Shown here: positions 36,691-49,950 of the stretch, one piece after another
How the letters are laid out: every line of letters starts with the position of its first letter
How positions within the stretch are numbered: the first letter of the stretch is position 1
Origin: Colletes latitarsis
Lineage: Eukaryota > Arthropoda > Insecta > Hymenoptera > Colletidae
NCBI RefSeq assembly: GCF_051014445.1
Contig: NW_027488368.1
Span: 6,200,001-6,264,000 of the forward strand
Direction: 5' to 3'
DNA length: 64,000 nt
The notes under the pieces: generated by a model
What the model was told of the DNA's origin: nothing
Database searches by the model: none
Seen by the model: only the letters and a program-made list of their open reading frames with translations
Made by a program: the position numbers and the translations under genes

Positions 36691-39676
36691 AACGCCGGTT
36701 ATGTCCGGGTTAGGTCTGGTATTTGCCCTTATCTGGCTCGTACTATCGCATTTTTCGCATACTTGTTGGCCAGATCCTGGCCTTTTTCTGGCTTTGACGT
36801 GGCAGTAATGTGGAACCACACTGAAACTGTCAGTTAAACCTGGTTGCGATTAATATTTTAGAGTATAGCGCAGGTTATGTCTCGGTTAGGTCTGGTATTT
36901 GCCCTCATCTGGCTCGCACTTTGGCATTTTTTGCATACTTGTTGGCCAGATCCTGGCCTTTTTCTGGTTTGGATCACGTTGTAACGCGGCACCACACCGA
37001 AACAGTCAATTAATCCCGGTTGCGATTAATATTTTAGAGTATAACGCAGGTTATGTCTCGTTTAGGTCTGGAATTTGCCCTCATCTGGCTCGTACTTTCG
37101 CATTTTTCGCATACTAGTTGGCCAGATCCTGGCCTTTTTCTGGTATGGATCACGTAGTAATGCGGTACCACACCGAAACAGTCAATTAAACCTGTTTGCG
37201 ATTAATATTTTAGAGGATAACGCCGGTTATGTCTCAGTTTGGTCTGGTATTAGCAATCAGCCGGCTCATACTGTCGCATTTTTCGCATGCTTGTTGGCCA
37301 GATCCTGGCATTTTTCTGGTTTGGATCACGTAGTAATACGGTACCACTCCGAAACAGTAAATCAAACCTGGTTGAGATTAATATTTTAGAGGATAGCGCA
37401 GGTTATATCTCGGTTAGGTCTAGGATTTCTCCTCATCTGGCTCGTACTTTCGCATTTCTCGCATACTAGTTGGCCAGATCCTGGGCTTTTTCTGACTTGG
37501 ATCACGTAGTAATGTGGTACCACACTGAAACAGTCAATAACAGCTGGTTCCGATTAGTATTTTAGGGGATAACGCCGGTTATGTCTGGGTTAGGTCTGGT
37601 ATTTGCCCTCATCTGGCTCGAACTTTCGCATTTTTTGCATACTTGTTGGCCAGATCCTGGCCTTTTTCTGGTATGGATCACGTAGTAATGCGGTACCACA
37701 CCGAAACAGTCCATTAAACCTGTTTGCGATTAATATTTTAGAGGATAACGCCGGTTATGTCTCGGTTTGGTCTGGTATTAGCAATCAGCCGGCTCATACT
37801 GTCGCATTTTTCGCATGCTTGTTGGCCAGATCCTGGCCTTTTTCTGGTTTCGATCACGTTGTAGCGCAGCACCACACCCAAACAGTCAATAAATCCTGGT
37901 TGCGATTAATATTTTAGATGATATCGCCGGTTATGTCTGGGTTAGGTCTGGTATTTGCCCTCATCTGGCTTGTACTGTGGTATTTTTCGCTTACTTGTTG
38001 GCCAGATCTCGGGTTTTTTGTGGTTTGCATCCCGTCGTAATGTGGTTCCACACCGAAACAGTCAATTAAACCTGGTTGCGTTTAATATTTTGGAGGATAA
38101 CGCTGGTTATGTTTGGGTTAGTTCTGGTATTCGCAATCATCAGGCACATACTTTCGCATTTTTCGCATAATTGTTGGCCAGATCCTGGGATATTTCTGGT
38201 TTGGATCACGTAGTAATACGGTACCACTCCGAAACAGTAAATTAAACCTGGTTGAGATTAATATTTTAGAGGATAGCGCAGGTTATGTCTCGGTTAGTTC
38301 TGGGATTTGCCCTCATCTGGCTCGTACTTTCGCATTTCTCGCATACTAGTTGGCCAGATCCTGGGCTTTTTCTGGTTTGGATCACGTAGTAATGTGGTAC
38401 CACACTGAAACAGTCAATAAAATCTGGTTCCGATTAGTATTGTAGGGGATAACGCCGGTTGTGTCTTGGTTAGGTCTGGTATTTGACCTCATCTGGCTCG
38501 TACTTTCGCATTCCTCGCATACTTGTTGGCCAGATCCTGGCCTTTTTCTGGTATGGATCACGTAGTAATTCGGTACCACACCGAAACAGTCAATTAAACC
38601 TGTTTGCGATTTTTATTTTAGAGGATAACGCCGGTTATGTCCGGGTTAGGTCTGGTATTTGCCCTTATCTGGCTTGTACTTTCGCATTTTTCGCATACAT
38701 GTCGGCCAGATCATGGCGTTTTTCTGGTTTGGATCACGTTGACACGCGGCACCACACCGAAACAGTCAATAAATCCAGGTTGCCATTAATATTTTAGAGG
38801 ATAACGCCGGTTATGTCTGGGTTAGGTCTGGTATTTGCCCCCATCTGGCTTGTACTTTCGCATTTTTCGCATACATGTCGGCCAGATCATGGCCTTTTTC
38901 TGGTTTGGATCACGTTGACACGCGGCACCACACCGAAACAGTCAATAAACCCAGGTTGCCATTAATATTTTAGAGGATAACGTCGGTTATGTCTGGGTTA
39001 GGTCGGGTATTTACCCTCATCTGGCTCGTACTTTCGCGTTTTTCGCATACTTGTTGGCCAGATCCTGGCCTTTTCCTGGCTTGGACCACGTAGTAATGTG
39101 GTACCACACTGAAGCAGCCAATTAAACCTGGTTCCGATTAATGTTTTAGAGGATAACGCCGGTTATGTCCGGGTTAGGTCTGGTATTTGCCCTCATCTGG
39201 CTCGTACTTTCGCGTTTTTCGCATACTTGTTGGCCAGATCCTGGCATTTTTCTGGCTTGGACCACGTAGTAATGTGGTACCACACTGTCAATAAAAGCTG
39301 GTTCCGATTAGTATTTTAGAGGGTAACGCAGGTTATGACTGGGTTAGTTCTGGTATTTGCAATCATCTGGCTCAAACTTTCGCGCTTTTCGCATACTTGT
39401 TGGCCAGATCCTGAACTTTTTATGGTTTAGATCACGTAGTAATGTGGTACCACACTGAAATGGTCAATATAGGCTGGTTCCGATTATTAGTTTGGAGGAT
39501 AACGCTGGTTACGTTTGGGATAGTTCTGGTATTAGCAATCATCTGGCTCATACTTTCGCGGTTTTCGCATACTTGTTGGCCAGATCCTGGCCTTTTTCTG
39601 GCTTTGACATGGCAGTAATGTGGTACCACACTGAAACAGTCAATTAAACCTGGTTCCGATTAGTATTTTAGAGGAT
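36690..39676 (+). repeat. Variable HOR array, unit 1 (2,987 bp, 17 monomers)
   Basis: Unit boundaries are set by the 2,987-bp offset to unit 2; 36,690-38,625 is the part that matches almost base for base (39,677-41,612). Landmarks are the GATCTCGGGTTTTTTGTGG unit at 38,005 and GTATTGTAGGGG near 38,436. The remainder, 38,626-39,676, holds monomers with ACATGTCGGCC and GTTGACACGCGG (near 38,740 and 38,915), the six-base loss near 39,283, and TTTGACATGGCAG units not kept in unit 2. Confidence 0.85.
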
Positions 39677-42311
39677 AACGCCGGTTTATGTCCGGGTTAG
39701 GTCTGGTCTTTGCCCTCATCTGGCTCGTACTATCGCATTTTTCGCATACTTGTTGGCCAGATCCTGGCCTTTTTCTGGCTTTGACGTGGCAGTAATGTGG
39801 AACCACACTGAAACTGTCAGTTAAACCTGGTTGCGATTAATATTTTAGAGTATAGCGCAGGTTATGTCTCGGTTAGGTCTGGTATTTGCCCTCATCTGGC
39901 TCGCACTTTGGCATTTTTTGCATACTTGTTGGCCAGATCCTGGCCTTTTTCTGGTTTGGATCACGTTGTAACGCGGCACCACACCGAAACAGTCAATTAA
40001 TCCCGGTTGCGATTAATATTTTAGAGTATAACGCAGGTTATGTCTCGTTTAGGTCTGGAATTTGCCCTCATCTGGCTCGTACTTTCGCATTTTTCGCATA
40101 CTAGTTGGCCAGATCCTGGCCTTTTTCTGGTATGGATCACGTAGTAATGCGGTACCACACCGAAACAGTCAATTAAACCTGTTTGCGATTAATATTTTAG
40201 AGGATAACGCCGGTTATGTCTCAGTTTGGTCTGGTATTAGCAATCAGCCGGCTCATACTGTCGCATTTTTCGCATGCTTGTTGGCCAGATCCTGGCATTT
40301 TTCTGGTTTGGATCACGTAGTAATACGGTACCACTCCGAAACAGTAAATCAAACCTGGTTGAGATTAATATTTTAGAGGATAGCGCAGGTTATATCTCGG
40401 TTAGGTCTAGGATTTCTCCTCATCTGGCTCGTACTTTCGCATTTCTCGCATACTAGTTGGCCAGATCCTGGGCTTTTTCTGACTTGGATCACGTAGTAAT
40501 GTGGTACCACACTGAAACAGTCAATAACAGCTGGTTCCGATTAGTATTTTAGGGGATAACGCCGGTTATGTCTGGGTTAGGTCTGGTATTTGCCCTCATC
40601 TGGCTCGAACTTTCGCATTTTTTGCATACTTGTTGGCCAGATCCTGGCCTTTTTCTGGTATGGATCACGTAGTAATGCGGTACCACACCGAAACAGTCCA
40701 TTAAACCTGTTTGCGATTAATATTTTAGAGGATAACGCCGGTTATGTCTCGGTTTGGTCTGGTATTAGCAATCAGCCGGCTCATACTGTCGCATTTTTCG
40801 CATGCTTGTTGGCCAGATCCTGGCCTTTTTCTGGTTTCGATCACGTTGTAGCGCAGCACCACACCCAAACAGTCAATAAATCCTGGTTGCGATTAATATT
40901 TTAGATGATATCGCCGGTTATGTCTGGGTTAGGTCTGGTATTTGCCCTCATCTGGCTTGTACTGTGGTATTTTTCGCTTACTTGTTGGCCAGATCTCGGG
41001 TTTTTTGTGGTTTGCATCCCGTCGTAATGTGGTTCCACACCGAAACAGTCAATTAAACCTGGTTGCGTTTAATATTTTGGAGGATAACGCTGGTTATGTT
41101 TGGGTTAGTTCTGGTATTCGCAATCATCAGGCACATACTTTCGCATTTTTCGCATAATTGTTGGCCAGATCCTGGGATATTTCTGGTTTGGATCACGTAG
41201 TAATACGGTACCACTCCGAAACAGTAAATTAAACCTGGTTGAGATTAATATTTTAGAGGATAGCGCAGGTTATGTCTCGGTTAGTTCTGGGATTTGCCCT
41301 CATCTGGCTCGTACTTTCGCATTTCTCGCATACTAGTTGGCCAGATCCTGGGCTTTTTCTGGTTTGGATCACGTAGTAATGTGGTACCACACTGAAACAG
41401 TCAATAAAATCTGGTTCCGATTAGTATTGTAGGGGATAACGCCGGTTGTGGCTTGGTTAGGTCTGGTATTTGACCTCATCTGGCTCGTACTTTCGCATTC
41501 CTCGCATACTTGTTGGCCAGATCCTGGCCTTTTTCTGGTATGGATCACGTAGTAATTCGGTACCACACCGAAACAGTCAATTAAACCTGTTTGCGATTTT
41601 TATTTTAGAGGATAACGCCGGTTATGTCTCGGTTTGGTCTGGTATTAGCAATCATCCGGCACGTACTTTCGCATTTTACGCATACTTGTTGGGCAGATCC
41701 TGGCCTTTTTCTGGCTTGGACCGCGTTGTAATGTGGTACCACACTGAAACAGTCAATTAAACCTGGTTCCGATTAGTATTTTAGAGGATAACGCCGGTTT
41801 ATGTCCGGGTTAGGTCTGGTATTTGCCCTCATCTGGCTCGTACTTTCGCATTTTTCGCATACTTGTTGGCCAGATCCTGGCCTTTTTCTGGCTTTGACGT
41901 GGCAGTAATGTGGAACCACACTGAAACTGTCAGTTAAACCTGGTTGCGATTGATATTTTAGAGTATAGCGCAGGTTATGTCTCGGTTAGGTCTGGTATTT
42001 GCCCTCATCTGGCTCGCACTTTCGCATTTTTTGCATACTTGTTGGCCAGATCCTGGCCTTTTTCTGGTTTGGATCACGTTGTAACGCAGCATCACACCGA
42101 AACAGTCAATTAATCCCGGTTGCGATTAATATTTTAGAGTATAACGCAGGCTATGTCTCGGTTAGGTCTGGTATTTGCCCTCATCTGGCTCGTACTTTCG
42201 CATTTTTCCCATACTTGTTGACCAGATCCTGGGCTTTTTCTGACTTGCATCACGTGGTAATGTGGTACCACCCTGTCAATGAAAGCTGGTTCCGATTAAT
42301 AGTTTGGAGGA
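39677..42311 (+). repeat. Variable HOR array, unit 2 (2,635 bp, 15 monomers)
   Basis: Begins GGTTTATGTCCGGG and follows unit 1 until about 41,612, differing at very few bases (TGTGTCTTGG/TGTGGCTTGG near 38,465/41,452). It then has its own ending with TTGCATCACGTGG and the CCCTGTCAAT loss near 42,271. Landmark unit at 40,992. Confidence 0.85.
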
Positions 42312-45123
42312 TAACGCTGGTTACGTTTGGGTTAGTTCTGGTATTAGCAATCATCTGGCTCGTACTTTCGCATTTCTCGCATACTAGTTAGCCAGATCCT
42401 GGGTTTCTTCTGGTTTGGATCACGCAGTAATGTGGTACCACACTGAAACTGTCAATATAGGCTGGTTCCGATTAATAGTTTGGAGGATAACGCTGGTTAC
42501 GTTTGGCTTAGTTCTGGTATTAGCAATCATCTGGCTCATACTTTCGCGTTTTTCGCATACTTTTTGGCCAGATCCTGGCCTTTTTCTGGCTTTGACATGG
42601 CAGTTATGTGGTATCACACTGAAACTGTCAATATAGGCTGGTTCCGATTAATAGTTCGGAGGATAACGCTGGTTACGTTTGGGTTAGTTCTGGTATTAGT
42701 AATCATCTGGCTCATACTTTCGCGTTTTTCGCATACTTGTTGGCCAGATTGTGGCCTTTTGCTGGCTTTGACATGGCAGTTATGTGGTACCACACTGAAA
42801 CAGTCAATTAAACATGGTTCCGATTAATATTTCAGAGGATAACGCAGGTTATGTCTGGGTTAGGTCTGGTATTTGCCCTGATCTGGCTCGTACTTTCGCA
42901 TTTTTCGCGTACTTGTTGGCCAGATCCTGGCATTTTTCTGGTTTGGATCACGTAGTAATACGGTACCACTCCGAAACAGTAAATCAAACCTGGTTGAGAT
43001 TAATATTTTAGAGGATAGCGCAGGTTATGTCTCGGTTAGGTCTAGGATTTCTCCTCATCTGGCTCATACTTTCGCATTTCTCGCATACTAGTTGGCCAGA
43101 TCCTGGGCTTTTTCTGACTTGGATCACGTAGTAATGTGGTACCACACTGAAACAGTCAATAACAGCTGGTTCCGATTAGTATTTTAGGGGATAACGCCGG
43201 TTATGTCTGGGTTAGGTCTGGTATTTGCCCTCATCTGGCTCGAACTTTCGCATTTTTTGCATACTTGTTGGCCAGATCCTGGCCTTTTTCTGGTATGGAT
43301 CACGTAGTAATGCGGTACCACACCGAAACAGTCAATTAAACCTGTTTGCGATTAATATTTTAGAGGATAACGCCGGTTATGTCTCGGTTTGGTCTGGTAT
43401 TAGCAATCAGCCGGCTCATACTGTCGCATTTTTCGCATGCGTGTTGGCCAGATCCTGGCCTTTTTCTGGTTTCGATCACGTTGTAGCGCAGCACCACACC
43501 GAAACAGTCAATAAATCCTGGTTGCGATTAATATTTTAGATGATATCGCCGGTTATGTCTGGGTTAGGTCTGTTATTTGCCCTCATCTGGCTTGTACTGT
43601 GGTATTTTTCGCTTACTTGTTGGCCAGATCTCGGGTTTTTTGTGGTTTGCATCCCGTCGTAATGTGATTCCACACCGAAACAGTCAATTAAACCTGGTTG
43701 CGTTTAATATTTTGGAGGATAACGCTGGTTATGTTTGGGTTAGTTCTGGTATTCGCAATCATCAGGCACATACTTTCGCATTTTTCGCATAATTGTTGGC
43801 CAGATCCTGGGATATTTCTGGTTTGGATCACGTAGTAATACGGTACCACTCCGAAACAGTAAATTAAACCTGGTTGAGATTAATATTTTAGAGGATAGCG
43901 CAGGTTATGTCTCGGTTAGTTCTGGGATTTGCCCTCATCTGGCTCGTACTTTCGCATTTCTCGCATACTAGTTGGCCAGATCCTGGGCTTTTTCTGGTTT
44001 GGATCACGTAGTAATGTGGTACCACACTGAAACAGTCAATAAAAGCTGGTTCCGATTAGTATTGTAGGGGATAACGCCGGTTGTGTCTTGGTTAGGTCTG
44101 GTATTTGACCTCATCTGGCTCGTACTTTCGCATTCCTCGCATACTTGTTGGCCAGATCCTGGCCTTTTTCTGGTATGGATCACGTAGTAATGCGGTACCA
44201 CACCGAAACAGTCAATTAAACCTGTTTGCGATTTTTATTTTAGAGGATAACGCCGGTTATGTCTCGGTTTGGACTGGTATTAGCAATCATCTGGCTCGTA
44301 CTTTCGCATTTTACGCATACTTGTTGGGCAGATCCTGGCCTTTTTCTGGCTTGGACCGCGTTGTAATGTGGTACCACACTGAAACAGTCAATTAAACCTG
44401 GTTCCGATTAGTATTTTAGAGGATAACGCCGGTTTATGTCCGGGTTAGGTCTGGTATTTGCCCTCATCTGGCTCGTACTTTCGCATTTTTCGCATACTTG
44501 TTGGCCAGATCCTGGCCTTTTTCTGGCTTTGACGTGGCAGTAATGTGGAACCACACTGAAACTGTCAGTTAAACCTGGTTGCGATTAATATTTTAGAGTA
44601 TAACGCAGGCTATGTCTCGGTTAGGTCTGGTATTTGCCCTCATCTGGCTCGTACTTTCGCATTTTTCCCATACTTGTTGACCAGATCCTGGGCTTTTTCT
44701 GACTTGCATCACGTGGTAATGTGGTACCACCCTGTCAATGAAAGCTGGTTCCGATTAGTATTTTAGAGGATAATGCTGGTTATGTCTGGGTTAGTTCTGG
44801 TATTTGCAATCATCTGGCTCATACTTTCGCATTTCTCGCATACTAGTTGGCCAGATCCTGGGTTTTTTCTGGTTTGGATCACGTAGTTATCTGGTACCAC
44901 ACTGAAACGGTCAATAAAAGCTGGTTCCGATTAATAGTTTGGAGGATAACGCTGGTTACGTTTGGGTTAGTTCTGGTATTAGCAATCATCTGGCTCGTAC
45001 TTTCGCATTTCTCGCATACTAGTCAGCCAGATCCTGGGTTTCTTCTGGTTTGGATCACGTAGTAATGTGGTACCACACTGAAACTGTCAATATAGGCTGG
45101 TTCCGATTAATAGTTTGGAGGAT
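42312..45123 (+). repeat. Variable HOR array, unit 3 (2,812 bp, 16 monomers)
   Basis: In phase with unit 2 at +2,635 over 42,912-44,395, with the landmark at 43,627. Compared with unit 2 it lacks one monomer near 44,590 and gains one near 44,760-44,935. The opening monomers carry TTAGTTCTGGTATTAG and ATAGTTTGGAGG with TTTGACATGGCAGTTATG. Confidence 0.83.
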
Positions 45124-48100
45124 AACGCTGGTTACGTTTGGGTTAGTTCTGGTATTAGCAATCATCTGGCTCATACTTTCGCGTTTTTCGCATACTTGTT
45201 GGCCAGATCCTGGCCTTTTTCTGGCTTTGACATGGCAGTTATGTGGTATCACACTGAAACTGTCAATATAGGCTGGTTCCGATTAATAGTTTGGAGGATA
45301 ACGCTGGTTACGTTTGGGTTAGTTCTGGTATTAGCAATCATCTGGCTAATACTTTCGCGTTTTTCGCATACTTGTTGGCCAGATTCTGGCCTTTTTCTGG
45401 CTTTGACATGGCAGTTATGTGGTACCACACTGAAACAGTCAATTAAACATGGTTCCGATTAATATTTCAGAGGATAACGCAGGTTATGTCTGGGTTAGGT
45501 CTGGTATTTGCCCTGATCTGGCTCGTACTTTCGCATTTTTCGCGTACTTGTTGGCCAGATCCTGGCATTTTTCTGGTTTGGATCACGTAGTAATACGGTA
45601 CCACTCCGAAACAGTAAATCAAACCTGGTTGAGATTAATATTTTAGAGGATAGCGCAGGTTATGTCTCGGTTAGGTCTAGGATTTCTCCTCATCTGGCTC
45701 GTACTTTCGCATTTCTCGCATACTAGTTGGCCAGATCCTGGGCTTTTTCTGACTTGGATCACGTAGTAATGTGGTACCACACTGAAACAGTCAATAACAG
45801 CTGGTTCCGATTAGTATTTTAGGGGATAACGCCGGTTATGTCTGGGTTAGGTCTGGTGCTAGCCCTCATCTGGCTCGAACTTTCGCATTTTTTGCATACT
45901 TGTTGGCCAGATCCTGGCCTTTTTCTGGTATGGATCACGTAGTAATGCGGTACCACACCGAAACAGTCAATTAAACCTGTTTGCGATTAATATTTTAGAG
46001 GATAACGCCGGTTATGTCTCGGTTTGGTCTGGTATTAGCAATCAGCCGGCTCATACTGTCGCATTTTTCGCATGCTTGTTGGCCAGATCCTGGCCTTTTT
46101 CTGGTTTCGATCACGTTGTAGCGCAGCACCACACCGAAACAGTCAATAAATCCTGGTTGCGATTAATATTTTAGATGATATCGCCGGTTATGTCTCGGTT
46201 TGGTCTGGTATTAGCAATCATCCGGCACGTACTTTCGCATTTTACGCATACTTGTTGGGCAGATCCTGGCCTTTTTCTGGCTTGGACCGCGTTGTAATGT
46301 GGTACCACACTGAAACAGTCAATTAAACCTGGTTCCGATTAGTATTTTAGAGGATAACGCCGGTTTATGTCTGGGTTAGGTCTGGTATTTGCCCTCATCT
46401 GGCTTGTACTGTGGTATTTTTCGCTTACTTGTTGGCCAGATCTCGGGTTTTTTGTGGTTTGCATCCCGTCGTAATGTGGTTCCACACCGAAACAGTCAAT
46501 TAAACCTGGTTGCGTTTAATATTTTGGAGGATAACGCTGGTTATGTTTGGGTTAGTTCTGGTATTCGCAATCATCAGGCACATACTTTCGCATTTTTCGC
46601 ATAATTGTTGGCCAGATCCTGGGATATTTCTGGTTTGGATCACGTAGTAATACGGTACCACTCCGAAACAGTAAATTAAACCTGGTTGAGATTAATATTT
46701 TAGAGGATAGCGCAGGTTATGTCTCGGTTAGTTCTGGGATTTGCCCTCATCTGGCTCGTACTTTCGCATTTCTCGCATACTAGTTGGCCAGATCCTGGGC
46801 TTTTTCTGGTTTGGATCACGTAGTAATGTGGTACCACACTGAAACAGTCAATAAAAGCTGGTTCCGATTAGTATTGTAGGGGATAACGCCGGTTGTGTCT
46901 TGGTTAGGTCTGGTATTTGACCTCATCTGGCTCGTACTTTCGCATTCCTCGCATACTTGTTGGCCAGATCCTGGCCTTTTTCTGGTATGGATCACGTAGT
47001 AATGCGGTACCACACCGAAACAGTCAATTAAACCTGTTTGCGATTTTTATTTTAGAGGATAACGCCGGTTATGTCTCGGTTTGGTCTGGTATTAGCAATC
47101 ATCTGGCTCGTACTTTCGCATTTTACGCATACTTGTTGGGCAGATCCTGGCCTTTTTCTGGCTTGGACCGCGTTGTAATGTGGTACCACACTGAAACAGT
47201 CAATTAAACCTGGTTCCGATTAGTATTTTAGAGGATAACGCCGGTTTATGTCCGGGTTAGGTCTGGTATTTGCCCTCATCTGGCTCGTACTTTCGCATTT
47301 TTCTCATACTTGTTGGCCAGATCCTGGCCTTTTTCTGGCTTTGACGTGGCAGTAATGTGGAACCACACTGAAACTGTCAGTTAAACCTGGTTGCGATTAA
47401 TATTTTAGAGTATAGCGCAGGTTATGTCTCGGTTAGGTCTGGTATTTGCCCCCATCTGGCTCGCACTTTCGCATTTTTTGCATACTTGTTGGCCAGATCC
47501 TGGCCTTTTTCTGGTTTGGATCATGCTGACACGCGGCGCCACACCGAAACAGTCAATAAATCCTGGTTGCCATTAATATTTTAGAGGATAACGCCGGCTA
47601 TGTCTGGGTTAGGTCTGGTAATTGCGCACATCTGGCTCGTACTTTTGCGTTTTTCGCATACTTGTTGGCCAGATCCTGGCCTTTTTCTGGCTTTGACATG
47701 GCAGTAATGTGGTACCACACTGAAACAGTCAATTAAACCTGGTTCCGATTAATATTTTAGAGGATAACGCAAGTTATGTCTCGGTTCGGTCGGGTATTTG
47801 CCCTCATCTGGCTCGTACTTTTGCGTTTTTCCCATACTTGTTGACCAGATCCTGGGCTTTTTCTGACTTGCATCACGTGGTAATGTGGTACCACCCTGTC
47901 AATGAAAGCTGGTTCCGATTAGTATTTTAGAGGATAATGCTGGTTATGTCTGGGTTAGTTCTGGTATTTGCAATCATCTGGCTCATACTTTCGCATTTCT
48001 CGCATACTAGTTGGCCAGATCCTGGGTTTTTTCTGGTTTGGATCACGTAGTTATCTGGTACCACACTGAAACGGTCAATAAAAGCTGGTTCCGATTAATA

Positions 48101-48287
48101 GTTTGGAGGATAACGCTGGTTACGTTTGGGTTAGTTCTGGTATTAGCAATCATCTGGCTCGTACTTTCGCATTTCTCGCATACTAGTTAGCCAGATCCTG
48201 GGTTTCTTCTGGTTTGGATCACGTAGTAATGTGGTACCACACTGAAACTGTCAATATAGGCTGGTTCCGATTAATAGTTTGGAGGAT
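45124..48287 (+). repeat. Variable HOR array, unit 4 (3,164 bp, 18 monomers)
   Basis: Follows unit 3 with two changes: an extra monomer between about 46,185 and 46,360 (offset rises from 2,635 to 2,812) and a two-monomer insertion at 47,486-47,830 (offset rises to 3,164). Landmark unit at 46,439. The inserted dimer has the CATGCTGACACGCGG and GGTAATTGCGCACATC variants otherwise seen at 33,607-33,951. Confidence 0.85.
47486..47830 (+). repeat. Transposed satellite dimer inside HOR unit 4
   Basis: This piece interrupts the match between units 3 and 4. Left of it the offset to unit 3 is 2,812, right of it 3,164, an increase of exactly 352 bp. Its sequence follows 33,607-33,951, sharing CATGCTGACACGCGGCGCC, GGTAATTGCGCACATC and CGGTTCGGTCGGG. 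It is therefore a two-monomer segment most like one 13.9 kb upstream. Direction of transfer is inferred. Confidence 0.82.
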
Positions 48288-49310
48288 AACGCTGGTTACG
48301 TTTGGGTTAGTTCTGGTATTAGCAATCATCTGGCTCATACTTTCGCGTTTTTCGCATACTTGTTGGCCAGATCCTGGCCTTTTTCTGGCTTTGACATGGC
48401 AGTTATGTGGTATCACACTGAAACTGTCAATATAGGCTGGTTCCGATTAATAGTTTGGAGGATAACGCTGGTTACGTTTGGGTTAGTTCTGGTATTAGCA
48501 ATCATCTGGCTCATACTTTCGCGTTTTTCGCATACTTGTTGGCCAGATTCTGGCCTTTTTCTGGCTTTGACATGGCAGTTATGCGGTACCACACTGAAAC
48601 AGTCAATTAAACATGGTTCCGGTTAATATTTCAGAGGATAACGCAGGTTATGTCTGGGTTAGGTCTGGTATTTGCCCTGATCTGGCTCGTACTTTCGCAT
48701 TTTTCGCGTACTTGTTGGCCAGATCCTGGCATTTTTCTGGTTTGGATCACGTAGTAATACGGTACCACTCCGAAACAGTAAATCAAACCTGGTTGAGATT
48801 AATATTTTAGAGGATAGCGCAGGTTATGTCTCGGTTAGGTCTAGGATTTCTCCTCATCTGGCTCGTACTTTCGCATTTCTCGCATACTAGTTGGCCAGAT
48901 CCTGGGCTTTTTCTGACTTGGATCACGTAGTAATGTGGTACCACACTGAAACAGTCAATAACAGCTGGTTCCGATTAGTATTTTAGGGGATAACGCCGGT
49001 TATGTCTGGGTTAGGTCTGGTATTTGCCCTTATCTGGCTCGAATTTTCGCATTTTTTGCATACTTGTTGGCCAGATCCTGGCCTTTTTCTGGTATGGATC
49101 ACGTAGTAATGCGGTACCACACCGAAACAGTCAATTAAACCTGTTTGCGATTAATATTTTAGAGGATAACGCCGGTTATGTCCCGGTTTGGTCTGGTATT
49201 AGCAATCAGCTGGCTCATACTGTCGCATTTTTCGCATGCTTGTTGGGCAGATCCTGGCCTTTTTCTGGCTTGGACCACGTAGTAATGTGGTACCACACTG
49301 AAGCAGCCAA
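48288..49310 (+). repeat. Variable HOR array, unit 5 (partial)
   Basis: 48,279-49,250 follows 45,115-46,086 at +3,164. Near 49,240 it leaves the unit (TTGTTGGGCAGATCC instead of TTGTTGGCCAGATCC) and continues as the 35,667-36,660 sequence does, with GAAGCAGCC near 49,300. Confidence 0.82.
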
Positions 49311-49950
49311 TTAAACCTGGTTCCGATTAATATTTTAGAGGATAGCGCCGGTTATGTCCGGGTTAGGTCTGGTATTTGCCCACATCTGGCTCGTACTTTC
49401 GCATTTTTCACATACTTGTTGGCCAGATCGTGGCCTTTTTCTGGCTTTGACCACGTAGTAATGTGGTACCACACTGAAACAGTCAAATAAACCTGGCACC
49501 GATTAATATTTTAGAGGATAACGCTGGTTATGTCTGCGTTAGTTCTGGTATTTGCACTCATCTGGCTCGTACTTTCGCATTTTTCGCTCACTTCATGGCC
49601 AGATCCTGGCATTTTTTCTGGTTTGACTCACGTTGTAATACGGTACCACATCGAAACTGTCAACTAAACCTGGTGGCGATCAATATGTTAGAGGATAACG
49701 CCGGTTATGTCTCGGTTAGTTCTGGGATTTGCCCTCATCTGGCGCGTACTTTCGCATTTCTCGCATACTTGTTGGCCAGAGCCTGGGCTTTTTCTGGTTT
49801 GGATCCCGTAGTAATGTGGTACCACACCGGAACAGTCAATTAAACCTGGTTCCGATTAATATTTTAGTGGATAACGCCGCTTATATCTCGGTTAGGTCTG
49901 GGATTTGCCCTCATCTGGCTCGTCATTTCGCATTTTTCGCATACTTATTG
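49311..49950 (+). repeat. Family A monomers, second copy of the 35.7-36.7 kb segment
   Basis: Follows 35,950-36,460 (GATAGCGCCGG, TGGCACCGATT, CAGAGCCTGGGC, CGCCGCTTATATC, CGTCATTTCGC) with one extra monomer at about 49,560-49,735 that has CTCACTTCATGG, TTTGACTCACGTTG and CAATATGTTAG. Confidence 0.8.
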
